Below, piece by piece: positions 35,178 to 47,429 of a stretch of DNA of 64,000 nt. This DNA comes from Dasypus novemcinctus. Its lineage: Eukaryota > Chordata > Mammalia > Cingulata > Dasypodidae. The stretch is taken from positions 1,612,001-1,676,000 of the forward strand of contig NC_080699.1 in the NCBI RefSeq assembly GCF_030445035.2, written 5' to 3'. The notes under the pieces were generated by a model. It was not told the DNA's origin. It did no database searches and saw nothing but the letters and a program-made list of their open reading frames with translations. Position 1 is the stretch's first letter, and the number at the start of each line of letters is the position of its first letter. The position numbers and the translations under genes were made by a program.

Positions 35178-36232
35178 TGACCTTGAATTAAAGATTCAAT
35201 GCGGAACAGCAGAATATACCTGTCTACATATAATAACATGACTTCAGGAAGCGGTCTGACCTAATGTAAGGGGGAAATGGAAAGGAGAAATGAGATTATA
35301 AGGCTGTGAGTCTCTAAAAAAGAGTCTGGAGGTTGTCAGAAGGAATACCCCTATGTACAACTGAACAGAGTCTAAGAGACAGATAAGGTAGATACAACCC
35401 CAGGTATTGGTTCTTTTGAGGGATAAAGAGACCCACGGGTTCTATGGTCATGGCAGAAGGGGTTCACTGCCATGACAGATGGCCCTTCTTTGGAGCTGGT
35501 GTTTCTGCGTGATGGAAATGGACTCAGAGGGGATCTCTTTTCACAAGACTTGCATGCTACTTTATTGGAATTGTAGTTGGTGCTGGGTTTAAGATATATG
35601 TAGGGGATTTGAATCTCTGGACTGATAATATGACACCCAGGCCCAGAGCCTCAACAGACTTCAGCTCCTACACTTTGACTTATTGGACTTACTCCACTCA
35701 GCTAACATGGAGTTGAAGAAGGTCAACCACCACAACATGGAGCCTAGAGTGTCTACAACTAGAAGCGGGAAGAGTGCATCCAGTACCCATGTGGAATCTA
35801 AGCCCTCACTTGACATAGGTGTGCAAAGGACACAACCAATCCAATGTCCACAGAGAAAATGTGGAATGGGTGTGGGAACGGTAGCCATGGGGGCTGCTGG
35901 GTGTGGGGAACGGGAGGAAGAGATGAGATGTGGAGGCGTTTTCGGGACGTGGAGTTGTCCTGGATAGTGCTTCACAGACAATTACAGGACACTGTAGATC
36001 CCCTCAGGGCCCACTGGATGGAACGTGAGAGAGTCTGGGCTATGATGTGGACCATTGACTATGGGGTGCAGTGATGCTCAGAGATGAACTTACCAGGTGC
36101 AATGGATGTATCACAATGATGGGAGAGAGTGTTGCTGTGGGGGGAGTGGGGGGCGGGGGCGGTGGGGTTGAATGGAACCTCATATATATTTTTTAATGTA
36201 ATTAAAAAAATAATAATAAATATTAAAAAAAA
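35178..36232 (+). mobile_element. Young 5'-truncated LINE-1 (3'UTR) with 20 bp target duplication
   Basis: A 1,055 bp insertion flanked by the exact 20-base duplication AAGAATAAGTGGATTTCTTA (35158-35177 and 36233-36252). The 3' end matches the L1 tails at 18.5 and 24.0 kb and ends in an A-rich tract with AATAATAATAAA. No ORF remains. It appears to be a late insertion because the duplication is perfect. Confidence 0.92.
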
Positions 36233-36449
36233 AAGAATAAGTGGATTTCTTAAATAGGATATAAAGGAACACATCGTCATGGAAAAGATTAATCAATTTG
36301 ATTGCATTTAATTTTTTAAAATAACTAACAAAAGTCACCATAAACAAAGTTAATACAGTATACACAGATTTAGTATCTTAAACATTAAAGAATTTTACAT
36401 ATCAGTAGGAAAAAACAATCTAACTGAAAAACGAGTAAAGGGTATAGGT

Positions 36450-37110
36450 GGCTATTCATAGTAAGTTAATGAAAAAGCTCTTCACCCATGCAGGAAAAGG
36501 CCATACCAAAAATAAATAAATAAGATGAAAGGAGATAATTTTACCAAATTGCCAACAGATTAAACACTGACATTTTCAAGTGCATCTGGATGTGCAGGGA
36601 TTAAAAAATTCTGCTTTGCCAGCGGTTCTGTTAGGATAGTCACTTTGCAGAGCATTACCAGTAAAATGCAAAATGTAGCTTCCATATCACTGAGAAATAA
36701 TACTTAAAAAGTGTCTCTCCTAGATAAATTCTCACTTATAAGCACAAGGACACTTGTGAAATGTTGCTTAATGCAGCATTATTTATAATAGGAAACACTG
36801 GAAGTGATCTAAATAGCCACCAATAGGAAAATGGATACATAAAATATATTCTTATTACAAACCGTTGTGTGTATCTTGAAACCATAATGTTGAATTAAAA
36901 ACCCCAAAAAGTTGCATATTTAGTATAAAATTATTTATGTAAAATTTAAAAAGCAGATACACAAAATAATTCTTTGTTTCATTAATGGATACACACACAC
37001 ACAATTGAACATACATCTCTGGATAGATAGTGCACCAAATTAATGACACAGTCGCTCCTAAGGAGGGAGGAGGAGAATGGGATTGAGATTGAAAGTCTGA
37101 ATCAGAAAAG
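36450..37110 (+). mobile_element. LINE-1 ORF2 3' end fragment (old)
   Basis: Contains TGCAGCATTATTTATAATAG, then CTAAATAGCCACCAATAGG, then AAATGGATACATAAAATAT, the classical order of the L1 ORF2 C terminus and start of the 3'UTR. Confidence 0.75.
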
Positions 37111-37114
37111 GACA

Positions 37115-39310
37115 TCCACTTCGTATGAAATATTTATTCTTTTTAAAAAGTACTTGGAGCAGTAACAAGACCCTTAACACTGCCTGCTCCCACCACTTTT
37201 ATTCAACATTGTCTGGAGGTTCTAGCCAGGGCAGTAAGGCAAGTAAAAGAAACAGAAGGCATCCAGATTTGAAAGGAAGAAATCTGCTTCCCGATGGACT
37301 TGTATACAGAAAATCCTAAGGAATCTACTAAAAAGTGCTAGAATAAGCTCAGCAAGTTGGAGGACACAAGATCAATATACAAAAATCAATTGACTTGTAT
37401 ATATGAGCATTGAATAATCTGAAAATGAAAGTAAGACAGTGTTATTCACAATAGCATCAAAAAGAATAAAATACTTAGGAATAAATTTAACAAAAGATAT
37501 ACAAGAGTTATATACTGGAAACTATAAAACACTGTTAAAGAGCTAATGCACACCTATGTGATTATACCAAATATCAGTGATTATACACTTTGGATGAATT
37601 GTGTGCTCTATTAATATGTATCAATAAAATTGATTTGTTAAAAAATAACAAAAATAGAGAAATAAAAAATAAAAGAAGATCGAAAGAATTTCATGGCTCA
37701 GAAGACTTAAAATTGTTAAGATGACAATACTTTAAAATTGATATGAAGACTCAATGCAATCCCTATCAAAAATCCTAACTTTTTTTCCCAGAAATTAAGA
37801 GTTGACCCTAAAATTCATATGGAAATACAAAGGACCCAGAATTTCTATAACAACCTTGAAAGAGAAGAGCAAAACTTTGAGGACTCAAACTTCCTGGTTT
37901 TAAAATCACTGCAAAGCAGTTGTCATCAAGAGAGTGTGGGTCTGGCATAAGGTTAGACATACAGATCAATGGAATCAAATTGAGAGTCCAAAGTAAACCC
38001 TTACATTTATGGTCAATTGATTTTGACAGAAGTGTCAAGACATTTCCATGGGCAAAGAGTTTTTTCAACAAATGGTGCAGGAACAACTGGATATCCGCAT
38101 GCAAAAGAATGAATTTGGATCCCTACCTCACACCACACACAAAAATTTATTCAAAATTGATCTTAGACCTAAATGTAAGAGCTAGTACTATAAAACTCTT
38201 AGAAAAAACATTGGGAGTAAATCTTCATGACCTTGGGCTAGGCAATAGTTGCATAAATATAACAGCAAGAGCACAAGTGATAAAAGAAAAAAATGATAAA
38301 TTGGAATCCACCAAAAGTGAAAACTTGTGCACTTCAAAAGATATGATCTAAGAAAAAAGAAATCCACAGGCTGGAAGAAAATATTTGCAAATCATATGTT
38401 TGATAAGGGACTTGAAATCAGAGCATAAAATGACCATTTACAACTCATAATAGTAAGACAGCTCATTAAAAATGGGCCAAGGACTTGAATAGCAATTTCT
38501 CCAAAAAAAGATATTTGAATGGCCTATAAAAACATGAAAAAGAACCTAACTTTGTCATTTGAGAACTACAAATCATTCACGTCCATTAAGAATTGCTCTA
38601 ATATAAAAGACAATAACATGTTGGTGAGGATGTTGAGAAATTGGAACTCTCATGTATTGCTGGTGGGAAGGTAAAATGGTGTAGCTCCTATAGGAAACAG
38701 CCGGTTCTCAAAATGTTAAACATAGGGTTATCATATGACCCAGTAATTCTAGTCCTAGGTATCTGCCCAAGAGCCATTAAAACATATGTTCACATATACT
38801 TGTATACAAATATATATGGCAGCATTATTTGATAATTGCCAAAAAGGGGAAACCACCCAAATGTCCATCAGCTGATAAAAGGATAAATAAAGTATGATAT
38901 ATCCAGATTATGGAATACTCTTTGGCCATAATAAAGAAGAGAAATACTGAAACATTCTACAACCTGTATGGATCTTAAAAAACATAACCAAGTGAAAGAA
39001 GCTAGACACAAAAGACCACACATTGTCTGATTCCATTTATATGAAATGTCCAGAATAGGCAAATCCGTAGGAGGCAGAAAGTAGATTCGTGGTAGCCTGG
39101 ATCTAGGGGTGGGAAGGGGGGCGGGGGTGACTGCAAATGGCCACCAACTTTTTTCTTTTTTTGGTGGTGGGGGTGGGGGTGGTACAAATGTTTGAAAATT
39201 AAATTGTGGTGATGGTTGCACAACTCTAACTATATTAAAAACCACTGTACACTTAAAATGGGTGAAATGTAACATAAATTATATCAATAAAGCTAAAGTA
39301 CTTGAAGCAA
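37115..39310 (+). mobile_element. LINE-1 ORF2 to 3' end, interrupted by a younger L1 tail
   Basis: Starts in the reverse transcriptase region (AACATTGTCTGGAGGTTCTA, AATATACAAAAATCAATTG), runs through the ORF2 C terminus (ATGGTCAATTGATTTTGACA, AAAATGGGCCAAGGACTTG) and ends in a 3'UTR with AATTATATCAATAAAGC. Short remnant frames at 37,125 and 37,920 translate as L1 ORF2-like. About 130 bases near 37,540-37,670 are a foreign insertion. Confidence 0.88.
37550..37670 (+). mobile_element. Short L1 3' tail nested in older L1
   Basis: CACTTTGGATGAATTGTGTG, then ATCAATAAAATTGATTTG and an A-rich tract. It is the same tail as at 506-757 and, reversed, at 62,925. It splits an otherwise continuous L1 ORF2 sequence. 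Confidence 0.75.
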
Positions 39311-39639
39311 ACGTGACAAAGTGCGAAGATGTCAATTGTCGATTCTGGCTGGTTGGAATGCAGGTTTTTGTTATATATTCTCTGTAGTTGCTCTATTTTG
39401 AATATTTCTCAAAAACAAAACCCCAGACACTTTAAAGTCTTTTCATGATACTCTTACTCTCACCTACTAATTGATGCCCCCATCACCAAAGGAAATGACT
39501 GATCCCAGCCAGAGTCCTCTCGTGAGGCCCGCCAGTCGTACACAGCAAGCTCAGCTCTGCTGACTTTGAACACACCCAGAGTAATTGGGCATGTAAGGAA
39601 AGCATTTAACAAGAGAGACCAAGACATCCCGGAAGGGCG

Positions 39640-40260
39640 AACTTAAAGGAAACAGACACAATGTTGGGAGCAGGTGAAACTTCTAAGAATCCCTGTAATT
39701 AATACTTTTAGAGAAGAGAAAATCCTTAGCTATGAAAAATATCAGAAGTCTATTATAAAAGGAATATTCAGAGAAAAAAGATTGGAAATTAAAAATAATT
39801 GATAGAAAGTTTGGAAAATAAAGTATAACAAAAGAACAAAAAGGTGAAAATAGGAGAACAAGGATTAAGAAAAAAAAATTAGAGGATGAGTTCAAGAGGC
39901 TTAATATCAAACTAATTGTATTTTCAGAGAGAACTGAAAATAGCATGGGAAGGAATATATCAAAGAAATGATGCAAGAAATTTCCAGCATTGAAGAACAT
40001 GACTTTCTACATTGAAAGGTCTAGCACAATCGTTTTCAAAAAAAGAGACCGAACCAGTTATATATTAATGAAAATAAGGAGCAAGAGAATATCCTAAAAG
40101 TGTCCAGAGAGAAAAAACTGGTTGCATAAAAAGGATCAGAAAACAGATTGGTTTGGATTTCTAGAAGCTAGAATTCAGTGATACAAAGTCTTCAAAAAAC
40201 TGAAAGAAAAGTGTGAAGGTGAAATAAAAAACCTTCTCACACATGCAAACTCTGGTAGAC
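39640..40260 (+). mobile_element. LINE-1 (L1M) internal fragment
   Basis: Typical old L1M segments: AAGAAATTTCCAGCATTGAAG, then ATATCCTAAAAGTGTCCAGAG, then AAACTGGTTGCATAAAAAGG, then ATCAGAAAACAGATTGG. Confidence 0.65.
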
Positions 40261-42465
40261 AGTGTTTTTATTTGTGGCCACTGAACAACTTTAGAATCCC
40301 CTTTTTGTATTTGGGGAAATCCTCACCTTGTGACTCCTGCCTTCCCAAAGTTGATGCCAAGCTCAGATTTTCAGCATCTCCTGCAGCAAACCATAGGCAT
40401 ATGAGCGAGACTTCTCCATCAGACACCTCCATGCAAGCCTCAATGTGGAGGGATGTGAGAAGTGGATATTGCCCAGGACCTGTTCTTAGAGGAGGGTGGT
40501 GAGGCAGCGAGCTTCCAGAGGCGCAGTGGCCGAGGTTCTAGTTGTCAATGTCCTTGCTCAGCGTCTTTGGTGCCTTTGACCAAAGAGAGTGTGAGAGGAC
40601 CTCAATACTGCAGGCTGGGAGCTTGGGGGTTCCAGGACGCACAGCCTCCTTGTTTTTGGTCCTCCTGGAGATGAGTAAGCTACTTCATATTCTCCACTGA
40701 AAGTCCTTTTCTGCATGAGTCTCAGCAGGTTTTCCTCTCCTCTATGCTTTCCAAGGAAGCTTCTGGAGAATATGCTCCACTGAAACAGTAGTGAACTAGG
40801 AAAGAAGACTGTAGATGGAGGAATTGGGGTATCATGTAATGGAAAGGAAGCCCCCAGGCTGCAAGCCCTGTGACCCCTCAGAGGGGCCAGTCTAGACTCA
40901 GGCAGGCAGCGGAGGGCTCCAGGAGGGGTATTTCTGAGAAGAGAAGTAAAACTGGCATATTACCTGGTGTGCTTTATGTATTTAGATGAAGAATTTGTAA
41001 TTTGGGAGTAAATAAGTACAAAGGCAAGCAAACGAAAGGAGATGATTATTAACTACAGATAAATAAAAATTAGTACATGAGAGGCAGTGTGATCACAGTA
41101 TACTACATGTTTCAGCTGTGAATGATTTTTACATGGTTCAAAAAATCAGCTTTTGATTTAACCCAAAAAAGTTGATATAGCTATATGAGGGGATGGAGAA
41201 GGAGAAGTCTGTATATCCTGGGGTGGGACCTAAGAGAACTAAGTCACTGTCTTTCGTGTTAATAGTATTGGTGTGCACAATGTCTAAAACGGGGAAATCT
41301 AGAAATACAGGAAAAACAAAACGGAAAAACACCTAAGGTATGTAGAAGTGATTGCTTCTGAGGGGAGGGGCAGGAAGTACATTGGGTAGGGATCTGTAGG
41401 TGCCTGCTGTAGAATCCACTTTAGCTGGTTTAAGCCAAAGGGGAGTTTAACAAAAGTACTGCATAGCTTTCAGGATCTCTGAGAGAGCCCAAGAACCAGG
41501 CATACATGCTAGTCAAGAAATATATTTCAAATGTGTGAACAATGCAAAGAAGCGTCTGTTAGAAGTAGCCTCACAGCTCAGGACAGTGGCTGTGTTGCTT
41601 AGAGGTAAGGACGTCAAGAGGACTTGGGCTCCTTCCCTGCTGCCGTTCCTGCCGTTCCTGCCACAGCGTCCATGTTGTGAAGGAAGGTGAAGACAGAAGA
41701 CGCGGATGAGGTGGATAACCAGCCACATGCTCAGTTTCTTACCACGGTGGAACCATAGGGTGGCATTTAAGTTGCTGGGCTCAAAGGCTGTGTCCCAACT
41801 TCAGGCTTTATGTAATAGTTGTGACCCTACGCCACTCCTGCCTGCCACTGCCCATCGCCTATACTTCTCCTCTTCCTGTACACTCTTTCTAGATGTCCCT
41901 AAATCAGAAGCTCACACCAAAAACTGGCATCTGCAGGCACAAAGAATATAGGAAAATCACCCTTGAATCTTTGTTTCCCCCTGTAACGTATCGCAAAGGG
42001 AATGTCAACGCTGTGCGGCAAAGACCTTGCAAGAGGGAAGCAAGCACATTGCACAGGAACATTCTAAGGTGTCCCCAAGAGGTGAAAGCTGCTGTCAAGA
42101 CTCATTCTGGAGGTGCCCACCTCCACAGTGCGTATTAAACCCTGAGTGAAGGCCCACGAAAGGGTGCTCTAGAGTGTAGATGGCAGAATCCCCACCAAGT
42201 CTAGGTGGGCAGCGGGTTCCCAGGAGAGCCTCGGGTGGGGTTCTGAGTTAGAAAAGAGAAGGGAAGGACAGGTGAAGCGAGGAAGAGCATGGGTCAGGGT
42301 CAATGGCCGGAAAATTCCAGAAGCCAAGAGTTTATAAGTTTGCATAAGAAACTATGGAGAGATACATTTGGGGAAAACAAAAAGTGATCAGGATTGTGGT
42401 TTAAACACAAGCGTTTACTTGGCTTCCTTCCCAAAGCCCACTAAAGTGACAGTAATGGGATTTTT
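40261..42465. other. Presumed KDM4D intron, unassigned
   Basis: Probably contains old, unrecognised repeats. No gene or RNA is supported. Several 60-80 codon frames have no features. Confidence 0.35.
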
Positions 42466-42469
42466 ATTT

Positions 42470-44275
42470 TAAGAAACACTTAGAAAGACAAAGAGAATGG
42501 TAAAGGAGACAAGATAATAACAATAGAACGCTGGAAGTTGGAAAGCAGATGGACAAGAAGAAACCGAAACAGCAGGAAAGGAAGGAAACAACTCTCTACA
42601 GAACTCAAAAGCCCGGGATTTCATTCCTCTGGAAGTGACAGTTAACGACCCCGAGGAGGATCTATCTGTCCAAGAAGTTAGAGCCTCGCGTCCCTTCTCC
42701 CCGCTGAGCCCTGGGTGAACTGCCCCTCCTGCTCCAGCAGAAGGCTGCTTCCTAGAGTAGGTTAGGACGACGGTCTGGGCTGGGAATTTCCAGGGGAGAC
42801 GCGTTAAGTGAAGCTTACAAACTGGGATCTTGAAACTTCGGGCCTTTTCCCATTCGGCTCCCAGAAGGTGGCAGCCAGGGCTGTACCCTCCAGCCAGAGA
42901 CCCAAGGCCCCTTCGCTGCTGAGGGGGCCAGCCTGGAGGCGGAGAAGCCAGATGAGGAGTGTCCAACACCGCCCCAGTGGTTCCAGGCAGGCCGGCTTGT
43001 GTGTGCTGCGCCCTTTCACGTGAACCAGCCACTGGGAATCACCAGGCATCTGAGGAAGGCCCGAAATGTGAACGATAAAGAGCAACAACAGCAGCAAAAG
43101 GAAAACAAGCAATTTTGAAGAAATAGACCAGGCGGGGGCGGGGAGGCACAACTTAAAAGAGTCATTAGCAATGTCGTGTTTTCAGAGATAAAGAAGACCT
43201 GCACCATGAAAGAGCAGCACAAGGAGAATCCCTAAAAGGGGAGCTACTGAGGGAACAGACCCCACCCCGCTGGAAGTGAGAAACTTGATGGGGGAAATGC
43301 AAAGGGCAGCAGAAGGAGGCTTGGAAGATAAGGATGCAGAGCATAGTAATAAAGGGATAGGAAATTGATAGGAAAAAAGACAAAAGTTAAGAGTTCCAGT
43401 CCATGAAGTCCAGTAACTAAATAACTGGTGTTAATGCATAAGGAAAAAGAAGTCAAAGCCATCAAAGAAATAATGCAAAAAGAGGTAAAGTCCTAAAGCT
43501 ATAGAACCTGAATTTCGAGATTGACAAAACTTAAGAATACTGGGACAAAGAGAAGCTCCCATAAACTTTCAGAGAAAGAGAAACAAAAACCTGAACAGGT
43601 CATAGTAATAAAGAACCAGAAATAAGATTTACATCTCACTTCACACCAATACCCATAAACCAAAACAAAAAGTTATAACACCAAAATCAGAATTAAATGT
43701 ATAACCCACCCAAATCAGGATTAATATTACAACTGACATATAAAAAGGAAAAACTAAAATATTTATCAGCATCTGGAATGGGAAATAACTCTCTAAACAT
43801 AAAAGACATGAAAGATATTACATATATATCTTTAAAAAATACAGTTTACAAAAATGATGGGGTGGAGGGGTAGGGAGTGGGATATATGGGAACCTCTTAT
43901 GTTTTTATGTTTTTAAGTTTTTTAATGTAATGTTCTTTGTGATCTATTAACTTTAATTAAAAAAGTCTAAAAAATACTCCATTAGTAAAAGAAAAATAAA
44001 ATAAAAACTATCATTATTTAAAAAAAGAAAGCTATTACAAATGAAAAGAAATTCAACAACATAATTGAAATAAATGACAAACATTTTTAAGGAAACTAAA
44101 TTTTAATAAAGTTAAAGATAGGGCAAAATGGGGAAAACAACATTTAACAAAGGGTTTAATATATGAGATGTAAAATATTCATAAAATATGTAAAATGTTC
44201 ATGTAAGTAGATGAGAAAAAAATAGTAGGAGCCCACTAGAGAAAAAAAAAATGGGCAAAGGATATGAACCGAGAG
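42470..44275 (+). mobile_element. Patchy LINE-1 (L1M) fragments
   Basis: Scattered old L1 pieces: A-rich internal sequence at 43.1-43.8 kb, an L1 3'UTR end at about 43,855-43,975 (GGGATATATGGGAACCTCTT, as in the copies at 18.7 and 24.3 kb) and ORF2-like sequence at 44.0-44.27 kb (AAAATGGGCAAAGGATATG). Boundaries are uncertain. Confidence 0.5.
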
Positions 44276-45055
44276 AGGATGCAATCCAAGAGGCTAATAC
44301 TCGGTATTAGAGAATGCCTGGACGGTAAAGACTTCAGCGGGCAGGAATGCAATGCAATACGGATGAAAGCGGTGGGCATAAATGGGAACTTTAAAGGGAG
44401 AAGGAGGCATGAGAATTGAGCTCTGAGTGGAGCCTGCATTTGCGAGGTAAGAAGAGGAAATGGAATTAAGGAGAGAGAATGAAGATGCAGGGAGCTGAAG
44501 ACCACCGTGGGCTGGGGACCTCCGATCCGAGGAGTTTGAGGAGGAAGGAGGTGTTTCAGGCTTCCGTGGAGAGACGCCCAGTGAGACCGTGCAGCAGCAC
44601 CTGGGAGGCAACTGAGTTAGTTACAGAGATCAGATTTCAGTAGCGAGGTGGGGGCAGGACTGAAGGCTGAGAGGAGGAAATGGATTCGAGAACGCAGGGT
44701 GTTTCTGTTGATGGTTTTGATATGCTTCATATGGAAAGGAGCACGAGAAGGGACAGTAGCTGAAATCAGGGAAGAGCCTGATGACGCCGGTGTAAGAGGG
44801 AGATGAGAGTGCTTATTGGACTACCGTGGTCCTGTTGACGTCGGGGCTCAGATGGGGCTCGCCCGAGGGCTGTGCCCCCGTTCCTCTGTGGTGAGGGGAG
44901 AGCTGGGAGGCAGGGTGTAAGCAAGGGGAGGCTGCAGCTCGTGCCAGATGGCCTCAGCTCTTCTGTAATAAACATTCACGTGTCTACAGAGGTACCTGGG
45001 AAAATAAGATGATGGAGAAGACGCATGAGTCTCTCCAGATACCTTTAGGTGGTAG
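44276..45055. other. Presumed KDM4D intron, unassigned
   Basis: Purine-rich on the plus strand. No gene recognised. Confidence 0.35.
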
Positions 45056-45245
45056 ACAGGATGGGCACAGAAATAATCCCAAAGGTTGAGAACACAGCTC
45101 TGGTGTCAGATGTCAGTTTTTCTACACTTTGGTTTCTTCTCCATGAACTGGGAGTAATGACAACAGCAACTTCATAAACTGACGGTGAGGTGTGATGAGA
45201 TTCTGTGTGGAAAGTGTGTGGATGAAAGGGCTGTACGTGAAGTGT
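45056..45245 (+). mobile_element. MIR SINE (diverged)
   Basis: Order of MIR-like pieces: GAACACAGCTCTGGTGTCAG, then TTTCTTCTCCATGAACTGGG, then ATAAACTGACGGTGAGGTG, then AGATTCTGTGTGGAAAGTG. Confidence 0.55.
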
Positions 45246-46439
45246 CGGCCAGCCACACCACGGGAGGCAGAAGTGACGCAGGCCCAGAGAACTGCAGGAC
45301 ATCAGAGAGGAGACGGCAAAGCAAGCCCGGGGTCCAGGGCATGCGCTTAGAACGCGCGGAACTTGAAGACTAAGGAGGAAGAGAAACTTTAGAAGAGACA
45401 ATGCGGGAGGAGCAAGACGTTTGAAGTTTAACCGTCTAAAGTCAAGACGCAGGATATTTCACGGCACCAGTAAGATGGACCCTCATTTGAAAACTGAGCT
45501 TAAAGCATGTTTCAAGATCCCATTGTCTTTCTAGTTTGTTTATTTCCTAGATTCAAACACTTTTCACTCGCCGTCACCCCTCCTGGGCTCATCTCCTCGT
45601 CCCCCCCCGTGGGTGTAGGGCCGATGGCCATCATTACCCCACGCCCCGCGCCTGCCCCACCCTGCCCTCCCGAGCACTCGCGCCTTCCGGGGGCCTTGTG
45701 CACACGTGGAGCGCCCCTTCTACGGGGATGATTCTGTCAGGTCCGTCCTTGTGGGGCCCCCGAGGGGGACAAGTGGCACAAAGGCACACAAGCCCCAGTG
45801 CGCACGGTCCCTGTTCCTGGAGCGCCAGGGAGCGGCGCCCGTTCAGGAGTGCTGGCGGCGCTGCCCCTGGGTCTTCCTGCTCTGGCAGCGGCCCCTGCAT
45901 GGTCAGACACCTGCCAGCCCTGGGGCCCTGCCTGCAGGAGGCGGCTGCGCTTGCTCAGCTTGGCTGGGCCGTCTCCCACGGGAGCTGGATGCCAGAGGCG
46001 GGGCTGGGCAGTGGAGCAGGCCCCCGGGCCCGCACCCCGGTCCTCGTTCCTCGGGGACAGCGCACTCCCTCCCGACAGTCTGCCTGGCGCTGGCTGCCCA
46101 CGGCGTGCATCTGGAGTAGGAAGGGTGAGGGCCGACCCACTCTGGAGTCCGGGTTAGTGGGGCCTGTCGTGCGCCCTCAGGGACGCGCCAGGCTGTCTCT
46201 GCCCGCCCAGGCCAGGCCGCCCTGGGGAGGCCTGGGGGCGGGGGCCTCGGCTCCTCCTGCCCCGCTGTTGCCCCCGCAGCACACCTGACTGACCGTCGCA
46301 CTTAGCGCCGTGCCCGCGGGCCCAAGGGGTGAGCCCTTCCTCGGCTAGTTTTGCTCCAGCCCATCAGGAGAAAGGGTTTCTGTTTAGTTCAAGAAGCTGC
46401 GTGATAGCGACCTCCCCGGGTGGGCTCAGGGGGCCTCGG
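45246..46439. other. GC-rich block in presumed KDM4D intron
   Basis: From ~45.55 kb the sequence becomes strongly GC/CpG-rich. Overlapping long frames in several phases on both strands show no protein motif. An unannotated noncoding promoter is possible, not shown. Confidence 0.4.
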
Positions 46440-46835
46440 CCCTCACCCTAGCTTCCTCCCGTCGGAGGACCCGGGGCAGAGTGGGGGGCCTCAGGGGCCG
46501 GGGGGGGGGGGGCAGAGTGGAGGGCTGCAGGGGCCTTGGGCGGAGTGGAGGGCCACAGGGTCCCGGAGGGAGGAGTGGGGGGCTGCAGGGGCCCGGGGCA
46601 GAGTAGGGGGCCGTAGGGGTTGGGGGGGCAGACTGGGGGGCCGCAGGGGCCTGGAGGAGTGGGGGGCCGCAGGGGGCAGAGTGGGGGGCTGCAGGGGCCC
46701 AGGGGACAGAGTGGGGTACTGCAGGGGCCCAGGGGCTGGAGTAGGGGGCCTCAGGGACCCAGGGGTGGAATGGGGGGGATGCAGAGGCCCAGGGGGGAGG
46801 AGTGGGGGGCCTCAGGGGCTCGGGGGGTTGCAGGC
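46440..46835. repeat. GGGGGGCTGCAGGGGCC minisatellite
   Basis: About a dozen degenerate ~28-32 base units of the form CAGAGTGGGGGGCTGCAGGGGCC(C)GG. The plus strand is extremely G-rich, including a run of 12 G or so near 46,500. Confidence 0.88.
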
Positions 46836-47425
46836 ATGAGCCGTGCCCGCAAGCCCTGGCCGCCCTGGAGCCCAGGCCGGGAGGAGCGGGCGCCTCCGCA
46901 GCCCGAGGGCCCTCTGCCCGCTCTAAGGGTCCGGCTCACGACTCCTTTGCCCTCTGGCAGCTTTCCCCGGGACATGGAGCTGTGCATAAGACGCCCCCAA
47001 CTTTCTATACACTCGAGGCCCCGCAGAACCTGCGCCTGCTTTTGGGTGCTGGCAAACTTGCAGGGAATTTTTCCTATGAGCAACTGGCAAATTTCCCTGG
47101 AAATTTTGCCAAGCGGTTCTAGTGCGTCGAGCACCCGCAGCGCCTCCTTGGCCCCTGCGCCCCTTGAAGACGGGCCCTTCTCGGGCAGCAGGGCTGGCAG
47201 GGCCGGGCCGCAGCAGCGCCAGGTGCCCGCGGCGTGTCCACGGGAGCCAGTGCCTGGCGCTCAGGGGCGGCTCCTGGCCCTGCTCGAGGACCCGCAGCTC
47301 CTGGCCGGAGGCGGCTCCACCACCCCGGCCGCGTTCCCGGGCTGCCCGCAGTGCCCGGGCTGGGCCCAGGACTCGCTCCCGCTCCCGCCGGCAGCCTGGC
47401 GTGCCGTCTTCTGATGTTTGTGACT
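46836..47425. other. GC-rich sequence, no gene seen
   Basis: Open frames of up to 264 codons begin in the minisatellite. No recognisable domain. Confidence 0.4.
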
Positions 47426-47429
47426 TTGA

